A DNA stretch of 64,000 nucleotides from Pseudomonas migulae (lineage in GTDB: Bacteria > Pseudomonadota > Gammaproteobacteria > Pseudomonadales > Pseudomonadaceae). The stretch spans positions 5,072,501-5,136,500 of the forward strand of contig NZ_JALJWR010000001.1 of NCBI RefSeq assembly GCF_024169315.1. Reading direction: 5' to 3'. Each line of letters begins with the position of its first letter. Position 1 is the first letter of the stretch. A model generated the notes under the pieces. The model ran no database searches and was not told the DNA's origin. It saw only the letters and a program-made list of their open reading frames with translations. A program made the translations under genes and the position numbers. Positions 19,260 through 30,107 of the stretch are shown piece after piece.

Positions 19260-20639
19260 TCAATCCAGTAAAGAAAGGGTGACAGGCGTCAGGTGATTGT
19301 CTTCGACGCGCACGTGCAGTTCGCCTTCACCCAGTTTGGCTTTCAGGCGCTGGCCGTTGTGGGTTTGCGCGGCGTTGCGGATCGCGTTGCCGCGCTCGTC
19401 CAGCAAAATGCTGTAGCCACGGCCCAGGGTCGCCAACGGACTGACCACGTGCAGCGTCTGCACCTGACTTTGCAGTTGCAGTCGACGGGACTTGAGGCCT
19501 TCGCGGATGGCTCGTGGCAGACGTTCGGCGAGGCTGTCGAGACGCTGACGCAGCATCGCCAGTTGCCGGCCCGGATGTTGCCCGGCGAGGCGGGTTTCCA
19601 GGCGGATCAAGCGTTCGCGACGGGTATTGAGGCTGCGCTCGAACGCGCGGCGCATGCGCATGTCCAGATCATCCAGACGTTGCGCCTGCTGGCGCAGCCG
19701 TTCGCCGGGATGGCGCAAGCGGCGAGAGATGCCTTCAAGGCGCAGTCGATCACGCATCAAGCGGTCACGCATGCGCATCACCAGCCGTCGATGCAGGCTT
19801 TCGACCCGACGCACCAGGTCGCTGGAGTCCGGCGCCAGCAGTTCGGCGGCGGCGGAAGGGGTCGGGGCGCGAACGTCGGCCACGAAGTCGCTGATCGACA
19901 CATCGGTTTCATGGCCGACGGCGCTGACAATCGGCGTCACGCAGGCATCCACGGCGCGGGCCACGGCTTCTTCGTTGAAACACCACAGGTCTTCCAGCGA
20001 GCCGCCGCCACGGGCCAGGATCAAGGCATCGAAACCGCGGGCGTCCGCCAGTTTCAGCGCACGGACAATCTGCGCCGTGGCCTCGCGACCCTGCACGGCC
20101 GTGGGGATCAGCGTCAGTTGCACCTGCGGCGCACGGCGGCGGAACACGCTGATGATGTCGCGAATCACCGCGCCGGTGGGCGAACTGATGATGCCGATGC
20201 GTTGCGGATGCGCCGGCAGCGGCACTTTGCGCTCGGCGCTGAACAGGCCTTCGGCGCTGAGTTTTTCCTTCAACGCATCGAAGGCCAGACGGAGGGCGCC
20301 GTCACCGGCCGGTTCGACGGTGTCGAGAATCAGTTGATAGTCGCCACGTCCTTCGAACAATGAAACCTTGCCGCGAACCTTGACCGCCAGGCCGTCTTTC
20401 AGGGCCTGACGAACCCGTGCCGCGTTCTGCCGGAACAGTGCGCAACGCACTTGGGCGCCGCTGTCTTTCAATGTGAAATACACATGGCCAGACGCCGGGC
20501 GGGCGAGGTTGGAGATTTCGCCTTCCACCCAGATGTTGCTGAACACGTCTTCGAGCAACACCCGCGCGCGGCCGTTGAGCTGGCTGACAGTCAGGACTTC
20601 ACGGTCCAGGCCGAGTCTTGCAAAGGGATCTTTAATCAT
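19260..20639 (-). CDS. xseA: Exodeoxyribonuclease VII large subunit
   Basis: The 459-residue large subunit of exonuclease VII degrades single-stranded DNA together with XseB. The N-terminal OB fold (LTVSQLNGRARVLLED ... VWVEGEISN) is followed by the catalytic core (SPTGAVIRDI, LARGGGSLEDLW, GHETD) and a long Arg-rich coiled-coil region from about 270 to 400 before a short beta C terminus. xseB is not in the window. The downstream M23 gene is close enough to share its transcript. Confidence 0.97.
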   Translation of the reverse strand: MIKDPFARLGLDREVLTVSQLNGRARVLLEDVFSNIWVEGEISNLARPASGHVYFTLKDSGAQVRCALFRQNAARVRQALKDGLAVKVRGKVSLFEGRGDYQLILDTVEPAGDGALRLAFDALKEKLSAEGLFSAERKVPLPAHPQRIGIISSPTGAVIRDIISVFRRRAPQVQLTLIPTAVQGREATAQIVRALKLADARGFDALILARGGGSLEDLWCFNEEAVARAVDACVTPIVSAVGHETDVSISDFVADVRAPTPSAAAELLAPDSSDLVRRVESLHRRLVMRMRDRLMRDRLRLEGISRRLRHPGERLRQQAQRLDDLDMRMRRAFERSLNTRRERLIRLETRLAGQHPGRQLAMLRQRLDSLAERLPRAIREGLKSRRLQLQSQVQTLHVVSPLATLGRGYSILLDERGNAIRNAAQTHNGQRLKAKLGEGELHVRVEDNHLTPVTLSLLD

Positions 20640-20695
20640 GGGGCGCAGTTTAAATGCATTCGTCGGTCAATCTCCATGAATCAACGAAAATCCCC

Positions 20696-20785
20696 TGTGG
20701 GAGCGGGCTTGCTCGCGAAGGCGGGGTATCAATCGATATCAATGCTGAATGACAGACCGCATTCGCGAGCAAGCCCGCTCCCACA
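20696..20785. repeat. REPIN between xseA and the TSUP gene
   Basis: The left arm TGTGGGAGCGGGCTTGCTCG and the right arm CGAGCAAGCCCGCTCCCACA are perfect inverted repeats around a 50-base spacer. It lies between two divergently read genes. Confidence 0.9.
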
Positions 20786-20824
20786 AGGGTTAAAGTCAGC
20801 TCCGGTATTCAAGGAAGACACGGA

Positions 20825-21592
20825 ATGAATGTGCTTGAGTTGTTAAGCCAATGGCCCTTCGGTGCGACGGATTGGCTGGTCATCGGGCTGGGTATTGCCT
20901 TGGCCTACATCGTGTTCGGTATCGCCGGGTTCGGTACTGCGTTGGTGGCGGGGCCGATATTGATCCTGTTCATGCCGCTGTCGAAGATCGTGCCGTTGCT
21001 GGTGCTGCTGGATTTCGTCGCGGCGTTCGGCAATCTGCTGCCCTCGCGCCGGGACGTGGCGAAACCCGAATTGCTGCGATTGCTACCGTGCATGGCGGTG
21101 GGCTGCACGTTGGGGGTGATCTTTCTGCTGAACCTGAAGTCCGACCTGCTATTGCTGTTGATGGGGCTGTTTATCAGCGCCTATGCGATTTACAGCCTGT
21201 GGGTCAAAGCCCGCCCGACGCAGTTGTCTGCTGCGTGGGCGGTGCCGATGGGCACGGTGGGCGGGATGTTCGGGGCGCTGTTTGGCAGTGGCGGCTTTTT
21301 ATATGCGATCTATCTGAACAGCCGCCTGCCCAAGGATTCCGCCCGAGCCACCCAGAGTGCGCTGATCAGTTGCAGCACGGTTGTGCGCCTGAGCCTGTTC
21401 GCTGTCGCGGGTGTGTATGCCGAGCTACCCTTATTGGTATTGGCTTTGTGTTTGTTGCCGGCCATGGCATTGGGGTTGTGGATCGGCCGCCGGTTGACCA
21501 TGAGATTGTCCCGCGAGGCGTTCGTGCGGTTGGTGACCTGGCTGGTGCTGGCCAGCGGGATTGCCTTGATCGGGCGTTATTTGAGTACTTGA
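20825..21592 (+). CDS. TSUP (TauE/SafE) family membrane permease
   Basis: The 255-residue integral membrane protein has about eight hydrophobic helices in two homologous halves, beginning LVIGLGIALAYIVFGIAGFG and repeating the glycine-rich motif MFGALFGSGGFLYAIYL. TSUP proteins move sulfite, sulfonates or other organosulfur anions; the substrate here cannot be told from sequence or context. It stands alone between REPINs, so there is no operon partner to guide a guess. Confidence 0.88.
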   Translation: MNVLELLSQWPFGATDWLVIGLGIALAYIVFGIAGFGTALVAGPILILFMPLSKIVPLLVLLDFVAAFGNLLPSRRDVAKPELLRLLPCMAVGCTLGVIFLLNLKSDLLLLLMGLFISAYAIYSLWVKARPTQLSAAWAVPMGTVGGMFGALFGSGGFLYAIYLNSRLPKDSARATQSALISCSTVVRLSLFAVAGVYAELPLLVLALCLLPAMALGLWIGRRLTMRLSREAFVRLVTWLVLASGIALIGRYLST

Positions 21593-21631
21593 CCGGATTT
21601 TGTCAGGGATTAAGCTGCCGGCCGCCCTGAA

Positions 21632-21720
21632 GCCTTCGCGGGCAAGCCTCGCTCCTACAGGATTATCGGTGATCGTGAAATCACACGAATCCTGTAGGAG
21701 CAAGGCTTGCCCGCGAAGGC
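21632..21720. repeat. REPIN (GAGGCTTGCCCGCGAAGGC type)
   Basis: GCCTTCGCGGGCAAGCCTCG and CAAGGCTTGCCCGCGAAGGC are inverted around a spacer that contains CCTGTAGGAG/CTCCTACAGG. It belongs to the second REP subtype in this window, also found at 22318, 31925 and 35016. Confidence 0.88.
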
Positions 21721-21772
21721 GTCAAACGGTACACCGCAGAACTTTGCATTTTGACGCAGCAGGCTTGCACCC

Positions 21773-22321
21773 ATGAATTCTCAAAGCATCATTGTCCCGA
21801 AAATCTCCACGCTGCCGGTGCACGAACCCCGGGCCCGGGCGGTCGTGCGTTGGCTGGTGCGCAAGAACATCGTCAAGGAAGAACTGACCACCTGTGGCCG
21901 CACCGGTAGCCGCATGGGGCATGCCATCGCCGACGGTGCCCGCGCCGTGGTGTTGCATCCGGAAGCACTGCCGTTCGGCGAGCCGGTCAATGGCCTGGAG
22001 ATCATCACCAAACGCTGCATCTATACGCCGGCCAAGGGCTTCCTGGAGGAGGCGGGCTGCGCCGAGTGCCGCAAGGAAGTCGGCGAAGCGCTGTTCGAGA
22101 GCCTGGAAGACTGGATGCCGGGGCGCACCGATAACTTCACCTGCCCGGAATGCGGGCATGAAGATGACATCAACGGGTTTCTTTTCCTGCAGGAATGCGG
22201 CTTTTCCAACCTGGGGTTTATCTTCAACAACTGGGCCGAGGCCGGGTTCAAGCAGAGCTTTATCGACGAATTTGCCGATTGGCTGGATCAGCCCGTCAGT
22301 TGGGTGAAAGTCGAATTGTAG
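21773..22321 (+). CDS. Conserved protein with two CxxC pairs, function unknown
   Basis: The 182-residue protein is often labelled sugar ABC transporter ATPase in Pseudomonas annotations, but no Walker motifs are present and I do not support that name. Two CxxC pairs are visible, C96/C99 (CAEC) and C124/C127 (CPEC), suggesting a structural zinc ribbon, with a further cysteine cluster near C82 and C142. No signal peptide or membrane segment is seen. The stop codon TAG belongs to the REPIN that begins at 22318, so the C terminus may have been reset by that insertion. Confidence 0.8.
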   Translation: MNSQSIIVPKISTLPVHEPRARAVVRWLVRKNIVKEELTTCGRTGSRMGHAIADGARAVVLHPEALPFGEPVNGLEIITKRCIYTPAKGFLEEAGCAECRKEVGEALFESLEDWMPGRTDNFTCPECGHEDDINGFLFLQECGFSNLGFIFNNWAEAGFKQSFIDEFADWLDQPVSWVKVEL

Positions 22322-22383
22322 GAGCGAGGCTTGCCCGCGAAGGCGCACTTGAGGACGCCTTCGCGGGCAAGCCTCGCTCCTAC
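22318..22383. repeat. Compact REPIN overlapping a stop codon
   Basis: GTAGGAGCGAGGCTTGCCCG and CGGGCAAGCCTCGCTCCTAC are perfect inverted repeats, with the inner arms GCGAAGGCG and CGCCTTCGC also pairing. The first bases supply the TAG stop of the upstream gene. Confidence 0.9.
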
Positions 22384-22429
22384 GGGATTTATGCCGCAAA
22401 ACCCCCGCCGATCACCGTATCGATAATAG

Positions 22430-23977
<1,548 letters not shown>

Positions 23978-24003
23978 GGCTTCAAGCAAAACGTTAAGTA
24001 ACC

Positions 24004-24026
24004 CGGGGCTGTTCGATTCAGCCCCG
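24004..24026 (+). other. Hairpin between guaB and guaA
   Basis: CGGGGCTG (24004-24011) pairs perfectly with CAGCCCCG (24019-24026). There is no T run, so it may slow or stabilise transcript ends rather than terminate them. Confidence 0.55.
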
Positions 24027-24077
24027 AGTTGTTTCTGAATCACGACTGTTTCTGAATGACTTAGACGAGACTGAATC

Positions 24078-25655
24078 ATGGCCCTCGACATCCACGCTCA
24101 CCGCATCCTGATCCTCGATTTCGGTTCCCAGTACACCCAGCTGATTGCCCGCCGCGTGCGTGAAATCGGCGTGTACTGCGAACTGCATCCGTTCGACATG
24201 GATGACGAAGCGATTCGCGAATTCGCTCCAAAAGGCGTCATTCTCGCCGGCGGCCCCGAGTCCGTGCACGTAGCCGACAGCCCGCGCTGCCCGCAAGCGG
24301 TGTTTGACCTGGGCGTTCCGGTCTTCGGTATCTGCTACGGCATGCAAACCATGGCTGAACAGCTGGGTGGCAAGGTCGAAGGTTCCGAGCTGCGTGAGTT
24401 CGGTTACGCCCGTGTCGACGTGGTCGGCAAAAGCCGTCTGCTGGACGGCATCGAAGACCATATCGACGCCGACGGCCTGTTCGGCCTCGACGTGTGGATG
24501 AGCCACGGTGACAAAGTCACCAAAATGCCGCAGGAATTCCACATTCTCGCCAGCACCCCGAGCTGCCCGATTGCCGGCATGTTCGACGACGCTCGCGGCT
24601 ACTACGGCGTGCAGTTCCACCCGGAAGTGACCCACACCAAGCAGGGCGGTCGCATCCTGTCGCGCTTCATCCTCGACATCTGCGGCTGCGAAGCCCTGTG
24701 GACGCCGTCGAAGATTGCTGAAGACGCCATCGCTCAGGTTCGCGCCCAGGTCGGCACCGACAACGTCTTGCTCGGCCTGTCCGGCGGCGTTGACTCCTCG
24801 GTGGTTGCCGCGCTGCTGCACAAAGCCATCGGCGACCAGCTGACCTGCGTCTTCGTCGACAACGGCCTGCTGCGTCTGCACGAAGGCGAGCAAGTGATGG
24901 CCATGTTCGCCGAGAACATGGGCGTCAAGGTGATCCGCGCCAACGCCGAAGACCAGTTCCTCGACAATCTGGCAGGCGAAAGCGACCCAGAGAAAAAGCG
25001 CAAGATCATCGGCCGCACCTTCATCGACGTCTTCGATGCCCAGTCCAACAAACTGGACAACATCAAGTACCTCGCCCAGGGCACCATCTACCCGGACGTG
25101 ATCGAGTCGGCTGGCGCGAAAAGCGGCAAGGCTCACGTGATCAAGTCGCACCACAACGTGGGCGGCCTGCCGGAAGAAATGAACCTCAAGCTGGTTGAAC
25201 CCCTGCGCGAGCTGTTCAAAGACGAAGTCCGTCGTCTGGGCCTGGAACTCGGCCTGCCGTACGACATGGTCTACCGTCACCCGTTCCCGGGCCCGGGCCT
25301 GGGCGTGCGGATCCTCGGTGAAGTGAAGAAGGAATACGCCGACCTGCTGCGTCGCGCCGACCACATCTTCATCGAAGAACTGCGCAAGGCCGACTGGTAC
25401 CACAAGGTCAGCCAGGCATTCGTTGTGTTCCAACCGGTGAAATCGGTTGGCGTGGTCGGCGATGGCCGTCGTTACGCCTGGGTCGTGGCCCTGCGTGCCG
25501 TGGAAACCATCGACTTCATGACCGCGCGTTGGGCTCACCTGCCTTACGAACTGCTGGAAACCGTCAGCGGCCGGATCATCAATGAAATCGAAGGCATCTC
25601 CCGCGTCACTTACGACGTGTCGAGCAAGCCGCCAGCGACGATTGAGTGGGAATAA
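24078..25655 (+). CDS. guaA: GMP synthase (glutamine-hydrolysing)
   Basis: GuaA aminates XMP to GMP. The 525-residue protein has an N-terminal class I glutamine amidotransferase with nucleophile C86 (GICYGMQTM) and His/Glu in FHPEV. An ATP-pyrophosphatase domain follows with the P loop LSGGVDSSV near residue 235, then a C-terminal dimerisation domain ending TIEWE. The 3' end of guaA is a known integration site for genomic islands; here an accessory helicase gene follows directly, although no integrase or clear attachment repeat is seen. Confidence 0.98.
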   Translation: MALDIHAHRILILDFGSQYTQLIARRVREIGVYCELHPFDMDDEAIREFAPKGVILAGGPESVHVADSPRCPQAVFDLGVPVFGICYGMQTMAEQLGGKVEGSELREFGYARVDVVGKSRLLDGIEDHIDADGLFGLDVWMSHGDKVTKMPQEFHILASTPSCPIAGMFDDARGYYGVQFHPEVTHTKQGGRILSRFILDICGCEALWTPSKIAEDAIAQVRAQVGTDNVLLGLSGGVDSSVVAALLHKAIGDQLTCVFVDNGLLRLHEGEQVMAMFAENMGVKVIRANAEDQFLDNLAGESDPEKKRKIIGRTFIDVFDAQSNKLDNIKYLAQGTIYPDVIESAGAKSGKAHVIKSHHNVGGLPEEMNLKLVEPLRELFKDEVRRLGLELGLPYDMVYRHPFPGPGLGVRILGEVKKEYADLLRRADHIFIEELRKADWYHKVSQAFVVFQPVKSVGVVGDGRRYAWVVALRAVETIDFMTARWAHLPYELLETVSGRIINEIEGISRVTYDVSSKPPATIEWE

Positions 25656-25665
25656 GTTAAACAGC

Positions 25666-25689
25666 AAGGGCGCCGGGAGGCGCCCTTGT
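25666..25689 (+). terminator. Terminator of guaBA
   Basis: CAAGGGCGC (25666-25674) pairs with GCGCCCTTG (25681-25689) around a 6-base loop, followed by a moderately T-rich stretch TTGCAT. Confidence 0.75.
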
Positions 25690-25855
25690 TGCATCTGGAG
25701 TAATCCTTTTATATCGGTCTATTCGATGTACCCACTGATGCTGGTGCCCGGATAAAGAGTGATGTCAAAATAGTATCAATTTCGCCAAGTCGCTAGATTT
25801 GGATTCCGACAACATGGATGTGTACAGGCGTTAATCGAGCCTGTTTAAGGAAAAT

Positions 25856-28564
25856 ATGGTTTCCATCAACGTGTGCGGTGTAGACAAGACCCGGCAGATC
25901 AGTGACTGGACAATAAAAAGTGACAGGCGCGGTGGATTTTTGCTGACTTGCCACTATCCATCGGGCAAGAGCTTTCCTAACCCGTTGGATGACTGCGAGG
26001 TCGTTCCTACCCGAGAGGTGAAAGACCAGCTACTACGGAAAAAGGGCAGCTCAGTAACAAGCGCAATTGCGAAGGCTGTGATCTACGGTGAGAAGTACGC
26101 CGTCATTCAGTATCCGGGGAACACGACGAGTTACGTGTTCAAGATGGACGCGATCGAACTGGTTCCACCGACGGCGATGAAGGACGAGCCGGCATTCCAC
26201 TATTTCCGTTCTGTGGCTACTGCCCGAGTTGATCGAGCCGACCTGAAGGACAAGCCAATCGCCGAAAATGTGTTGCGACAGCTGGATGCAATAACTGCAT
26301 GCGCTGATACGGCATTGCACGCCTACTGCTCCGGGCAGAACGGACGGCATACACAAACGGGAGACTTCATCTTTCCTTTCGGTATCAATGAAAGCCAACT
26401 TCAAGCCGTCGAGCGTGCCTTCACCTCACAGATCAGTCTGATCGAAGGGCCTCCTGGCACTGGCAAGACCCAAACCATTCTGAACATCGTCGCCAATATC
26501 CTGTTGCGTGGGAAAAACGTGGCGGTGGTGTCCAACAACAATTCAGCCGTCGCGAATGTCTGTGAAAAACTGGGCAAGTCCGGGCTGGATTATCTTGTCG
26601 CCGAGTTGGGCAGCAAAGAGAACCGCGAAGCATTCTTCGCCAACCCTCGTCCTCGACCTTCGGCTATTCCTCAAACCTCGCCTTCGATGGAGCGTATCCA
26701 GGTCGTCTTGCAGCAGTTGAAGCAATTTCTGCAGGTTCGGAACGTGGTGGCGCAGCTGCAGACTGAAATCCATGAGCTTGAGGTGGAACAGGGCTATCTC
26801 CGGCAATGGCAGCAGGATAACGGCGTGCAGGCTCCCGTCGCCCTGGATAAGTACAAGCTTACCCCGCAGAAGGCCGCCGACCTGATGGCTTACCTGACGC
26901 ATCTTGGAGGCGACCGTGTCAGGGTCAAGGACAGAATCGAACTGCTGTTCAATTTCAGGATTTTGCGCATCAGGCCATTTGATAACTGGGAAAAGCGCAA
27001 ATCGACCTTCTATGGCCTGCAGCTTCATTACTACGACAAGGCACTGCAGGAACGAAAAGCCGCATTGGCCACTCATCAGGAGACGTTGCGACTCGGCAAT
27101 TACCAGGCGCTGCTGGATGAGCTGACGGGCGCTTCGATGAAGTATCTCAAGCAGCACCTGCATCAGCATGTGCCGGACGAGCCCTTTGACGCCAAGACTT
27201 ACAAGCGCAAATTCGATGAATTCGTGAGGCGCTATCCAATCATCTCCAGCAGTACGCATTCGATCATCAACTCGCTTCAAGGCGGGGCGATGCTCGACTA
27301 CGTCATTATTGACGAGGCCTCCCAACAGGACATCGTTCCGGGAATATTGGCGCTGGGTTGTGCGAAGAACCTGATTATCGTCGGCGACAGAAAGCAGTTG
27401 GCGCACATTCCGGCAGAACTGGGCATGACGGCGCCCAAGGACGACTACGACTGCGAGAAATACAGCCTGCTCGATTCGTGCATTAGTGTGTTCAAGGGTT
27501 CGATCCCGATGACTTTGTTGAAAGAGCACTATCGTTGTCACCCGCGAATCATTCAGTTCTGCAATCAGCAGTTCTACGACAACCAGTTGGTTGCGATGAC
27601 GCAAGACTGTGGGGAAAAGCCGTTGTCGCTGCTCGTTACCGCTAAGGGCAACCACACGCGAAAGACAACTAACCTGCGAGAGCTTGATTCGCTGTTGGCG
27701 ATGCTTGAAGGCGAAGGCGAAAGTACATGGGAGGGAGAGGACGGAAGGGGCTTCATTGCACCTTTCAGGGCACAGGCGACGCTTTCAGGCACGCTGTTGC
27801 CGGCTGATTTCGTCAATGACACCGTGCATAAATTCCAAGGACGAGAGTGCGACGAGATCGTCTTTTCAACCGTGCTGGATAAAAAGAGCAATACTCCGAA
27901 ATTACTGGCTTTCGTGGATGATCCGCGCATGGTCAATGTGGCGGTATCCAGAGCCAAAAATCGCTTCACGCTGGTTACCGGAGACGAAGTCTTCACGGCG
28001 AACAACGGGCATGTCGCGGCGTTGGTGCGCTACATCGAATACTACGCCGAAGAAGGGCAGATGCACCGCGCGCCGGTAATATCGGCCTTTGACCTGCTCT
28101 ACAACGAATACGACCAATCGCTCGAACGACTCAATGCGCGATTGCGACGCAATGATTCGGAGTACAAGTCCGAGCGGATCGTTGCGCAGATACTGCGAGA
28201 GATGCTGAGTCAGGAGGCGTGCCAGGCGATCACGTTCCACTCGCAGATCGTGCTGAACCAATTGGCCTCGCCAGCCAGCGAAAGCCTGACACCACGGGAG
28301 CGCTCATTCATGAGAAACGGCGCCAGTTGCGACTTCGTGCTCTATTTCAAGGTCGGGAAAAAACCGCTGGGCGTGATAGAGGTCGATGGTGGCAGCCATG
28401 ACAAGCCGGATCAGGCTGAACGCGATGCCTTGAAAGACAGCATCCTGCGCAAGTGTGAAATTCCCTTGCTACGCTTGCGAACCGTCGAAAGCCGCATTGA
28501 ACAAAGAGTGGCCGTATTTGTGATGCAGTGGGCAACCAGCGTTTCGAAGGACATTGCGACGTAG
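25856..28564 (+). CDS. Superfamily 1 (UPF1/DNA2-like) helicase fused to a DUF2726 nuclease-like domain
   Basis: The 902-residue protein has about 170 N-terminal residues I do not recognise. A split SF1B helicase follows: Walker A GPPGTGKTQT near 198, a long charged coiled-coil insertion about 270-440, Walker B VIIDEAS near 484, motif III VGDRKQL near 506, KEHYRCHP near 560, motif V HKFQGRECDEI near 657 and motif VI VAVSRAKNR near 694. The last about 100 residues match the DUF2726 pattern of restriction-endonuclease-fold domains (CDFVLYF near 824, VIEVDGGSHDKPDQAERD near 839, IPLLRLRT). A ribosome site AAGGAAA precedes ATG 25856. The gene stands alone, looks more AT-rich than its neighbours and is probably acquired. 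Anti-phage or DNA-repair roles are possible; neither is proven. Confidence 0.85.
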   Translation: MVSINVCGVDKTRQISDWTIKSDRRGGFLLTCHYPSGKSFPNPLDDCEVVPTREVKDQLLRKKGSSVTSAIAKAVIYGEKYAVIQYPGNTTSYVFKMDAIELVPPTAMKDEPAFHYFRSVATARVDRADLKDKPIAENVLRQLDAITACADTALHAYCSGQNGRHTQTGDFIFPFGINESQLQAVERAFTSQISLIEGPPGTGKTQTILNIVANILLRGKNVAVVSNNNSAVANVCEKLGKSGLDYLVAELGSKENREAFFANPRPRPSAIPQTSPSMERIQVVLQQLKQFLQVRNVVAQLQTEIHELEVEQGYLRQWQQDNGVQAPVALDKYKLTPQKAADLMAYLTHLGGDRVRVKDRIELLFNFRILRIRPFDNWEKRKSTFYGLQLHYYDKALQERKAALATHQETLRLGNYQALLDELTGASMKYLKQHLHQHVPDEPFDAKTYKRKFDEFVRRYPIISSSTHSIINSLQGGAMLDYVIIDEASQQDIVPGILALGCAKNLIIVGDRKQLAHIPAELGMTAPKDDYDCEKYSLLDSCISVFKGSIPMTLLKEHYRCHPRIIQFCNQQFYDNQLVAMTQDCGEKPLSLLVTAKGNHTRKTTNLRELDSLLAMLEGEGESTWEGEDGRGFIAPFRAQATLSGTLLPADFVNDTVHKFQGRECDEIVFSTVLDKKSNTPKLLAFVDDPRMVNVAVSRAKNRFTLVTGDEVFTANNGHVAALVRYIEYYAEEGQMHRAPVISAFDLLYNEYDQSLERLNARLRRNDSEYKSERIVAQILREMLSQEACQAITFHSQIVLNQLASPASESLTPRERSFMRNGASCDFVLYFKVGKKPLGVIEVDGGSHDKPDQAERDALKDSILRKCEIPLLRLRTVESRIEQRVAVFVMQWATSVSKDIAT

Positions 28565-28574
28565 TTCGAACTGC

Positions 28575-28597
28575 AGGGGCGTCATCAAGGCGCCCCT
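28575..28597 (+). terminator. Hairpin downstream of the helicase gene
   Basis: AGGGGCG (28575-28581) pairs with CGCCCCT (28591-28597) around a 9-base loop, with only two T residues after it. It is a plausible but weak terminator. Confidence 0.5.
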
Positions 28598-28730
28598 TGT
28601 CACTTCTCGCGGTCGTCGTTGGGGGAGTGGCGCGACAATACTTCACTTAATATTTCTCAATTGCAGGTGTATCGTATTCGCCTTTTACAGGCCCTCGGGC
28701 CTGTCGCTGATACGTGAGGTAGTTGAGTTC

Positions 28731-30107
28731 ATGTCCTTTACCCGTCGCCAAATTCTCGGTGGCCTGGCCGGTCTTGTTGTCGTTGGTGTCGGAGCGGGGG
28801 GCGCATCGCGGTATTGGCTGGGCAAGATGGCCGACGCGGAGACCGGTCACGACTATGAACTGATCGCCGCGCCGCTGGACGTCGAGCTGGTGGCGGGGCA
28901 CAAGACCGAAGCCTGGGCGTTCGGCCCGTCGGCGCCGGGCACCGAGTTGCGCGTGCGTCAGGGCGAATGGCTGCGGGTGCGGTTCATCAACCATCTGCCG
29001 GTGGCGACCACCATTCACTGGCACGGCATCCGCCTGCCGCTGGAAATGGACGGCGTGCCCTACGTCTCGCAGCTTCCGGTCTTGCCGGGTGAATATTTCG
29101 ACTACAAATTCCGCGTGCCCGACGCCGGCAGCTACTGGTATCACCCGCACGTGAACAGCAGCGAAGAACTTGGCCGGGGCCTGGTGGGTCCGTTGATCAT
29201 CGAAGAGCGCGAACCGACCGGTTTCAAATACGAAAAGACCTTGAGCCTCAAGAGCTGGCACGTCGATGAAGAAGGCGCGTTCGTTGCGTTCAGTATTCCT
29301 CGCGAAGCAGCCCGTGGCGGTACCGCAGGGCGTCTGTCGACCATCAATGGTGTCTCGCAAGCGGTGATCGACTTGCCCGCCGGGCAGATCACCCGGGTGC
29401 GTCTGCTCAACCTCGATAACACCCTGACCTACCGGCTCAACATTCCGGGCGTCGAAGCGCAGATCTACGCGCTGGACGGCAACCCCATCGAACCGCGCCC
29501 GCTCGGCAAGGAATACTGGCTCGGCCCGGGCATGCGCATTTGCCTGGCGATCAAGGCGCCACCGGCCGGTGAAGAGCTATCCCTGCGCAACGGCCCGGTT
29601 CGCCTGGGTACGTTCCGCTCCGTGGCGAACGCCGATGCACCGACCCAGTGGCCGCCCGCGCTGCCCGCCAACCCGGTGGCCGAGCCCGACCTGGCCAATG
29701 CCGAGAAACTCAACTTCAATTTCGAATGGGTCGGCTCGGTGTCGGTGAACGTCGACAACGGCAAGCCGCCGAGCCTGTGGCAGATCAACGGCAAGGCGTG
29801 GGACATCACCGACAAGACCTGCGCCGACCGTCCGATTGCCAAGCTTGAGAAGGGCAAGAGCTACATTTTCGAATTGAAGAACATGACTCAGTATCAGCAC
29901 CCGATTCACTTGCATGGCATGAGCTTCAAAGTCATTGCGTCGAATCGGCACAAGGTGATTCCGTACTTCACCGACACCTACCTGTTGGGCAAGAACGAAC
30001 GTGCGCAAGTCGCGTTGGTCGCCGATAACCCTGGGGTGTGGATGTTCCATTGCCATGTGATCGACCACATGGAAACCGGCCTGATGGCCGCCATCGAGGT
30101 GGCGTGA
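28731..30107 (+). CDS. Exported multicopper oxidase
   Basis: The 458-residue three-cupredoxin oxidase has all four copper-binding motifs: HWHG, YHPHV, HPIHLHG and HCHVIDHMETG. The N terminus TRRQILGGLAGLVVVG is a Tat-type signal with the twin arginines at residues 5-6, so the folded enzyme should be exported to the periplasm. There is no Met-rich loop like that of CueO, so laccase-like or metal-oxidising activity cannot be told apart. I start at ATG 28731 to include the Tat signal. Its TGA overlaps the ATG of tadA by one base. Confidence 0.9.
   Translation: MSFTRRQILGGLAGLVVVGVGAGGASRYWLGKMADAETGHDYELIAAPLDVELVAGHKTEAWAFGPSAPGTELRVRQGEWLRVRFINHLPVATTIHWHGIRLPLEMDGVPYVSQLPVLPGEYFDYKFRVPDAGSYWYHPHVNSSEELGRGLVGPLIIEEREPTGFKYEKTLSLKSWHVDEEGAFVAFSIPREAARGGTAGRLSTINGVSQAVIDLPAGQITRVRLLNLDNTLTYRLNIPGVEAQIYALDGNPIEPRPLGKEYWLGPGMRICLAIKAPPAGEELSLRNGPVRLGTFRSVANADAPTQWPPALPANPVAEPDLANAEKLNFNFEWVGSVSVNVDNGKPPSLWQINGKAWDITDKTCADRPIAKLEKGKSYIFELKNMTQYQHPIHLHGMSFKVIASNRHKVIPYFTDTYLLGKNERAQVALVADNPGVWMFHCHVIDHMETGLMAAIEVA

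Noticed and set aside
21773..22321. Sugar ABC transporter ATPase
   Set aside because: No Walker A, Walker B or ABC signature is present in the 182 residues; only two CxxC pairs are seen.
24018..25694. A 558-residue minus-strand frame opposite guaA, and similar long frames opposite ptsP-like nagF, lon, xseA and hom
   Set aside because: All are antisense frames of well-identified genes and show typical high-GC shadow composition.
25640..28740. A genomic island with attachment direct repeats at the guaA 3' end
   Set aside because: I looked for a second copy of the guaA end (GAGTGGGAATAA) downstream of the helicase gene and found none; no integrase gene is present, so only gene acquisition, not an island with att sites, can be suggested.
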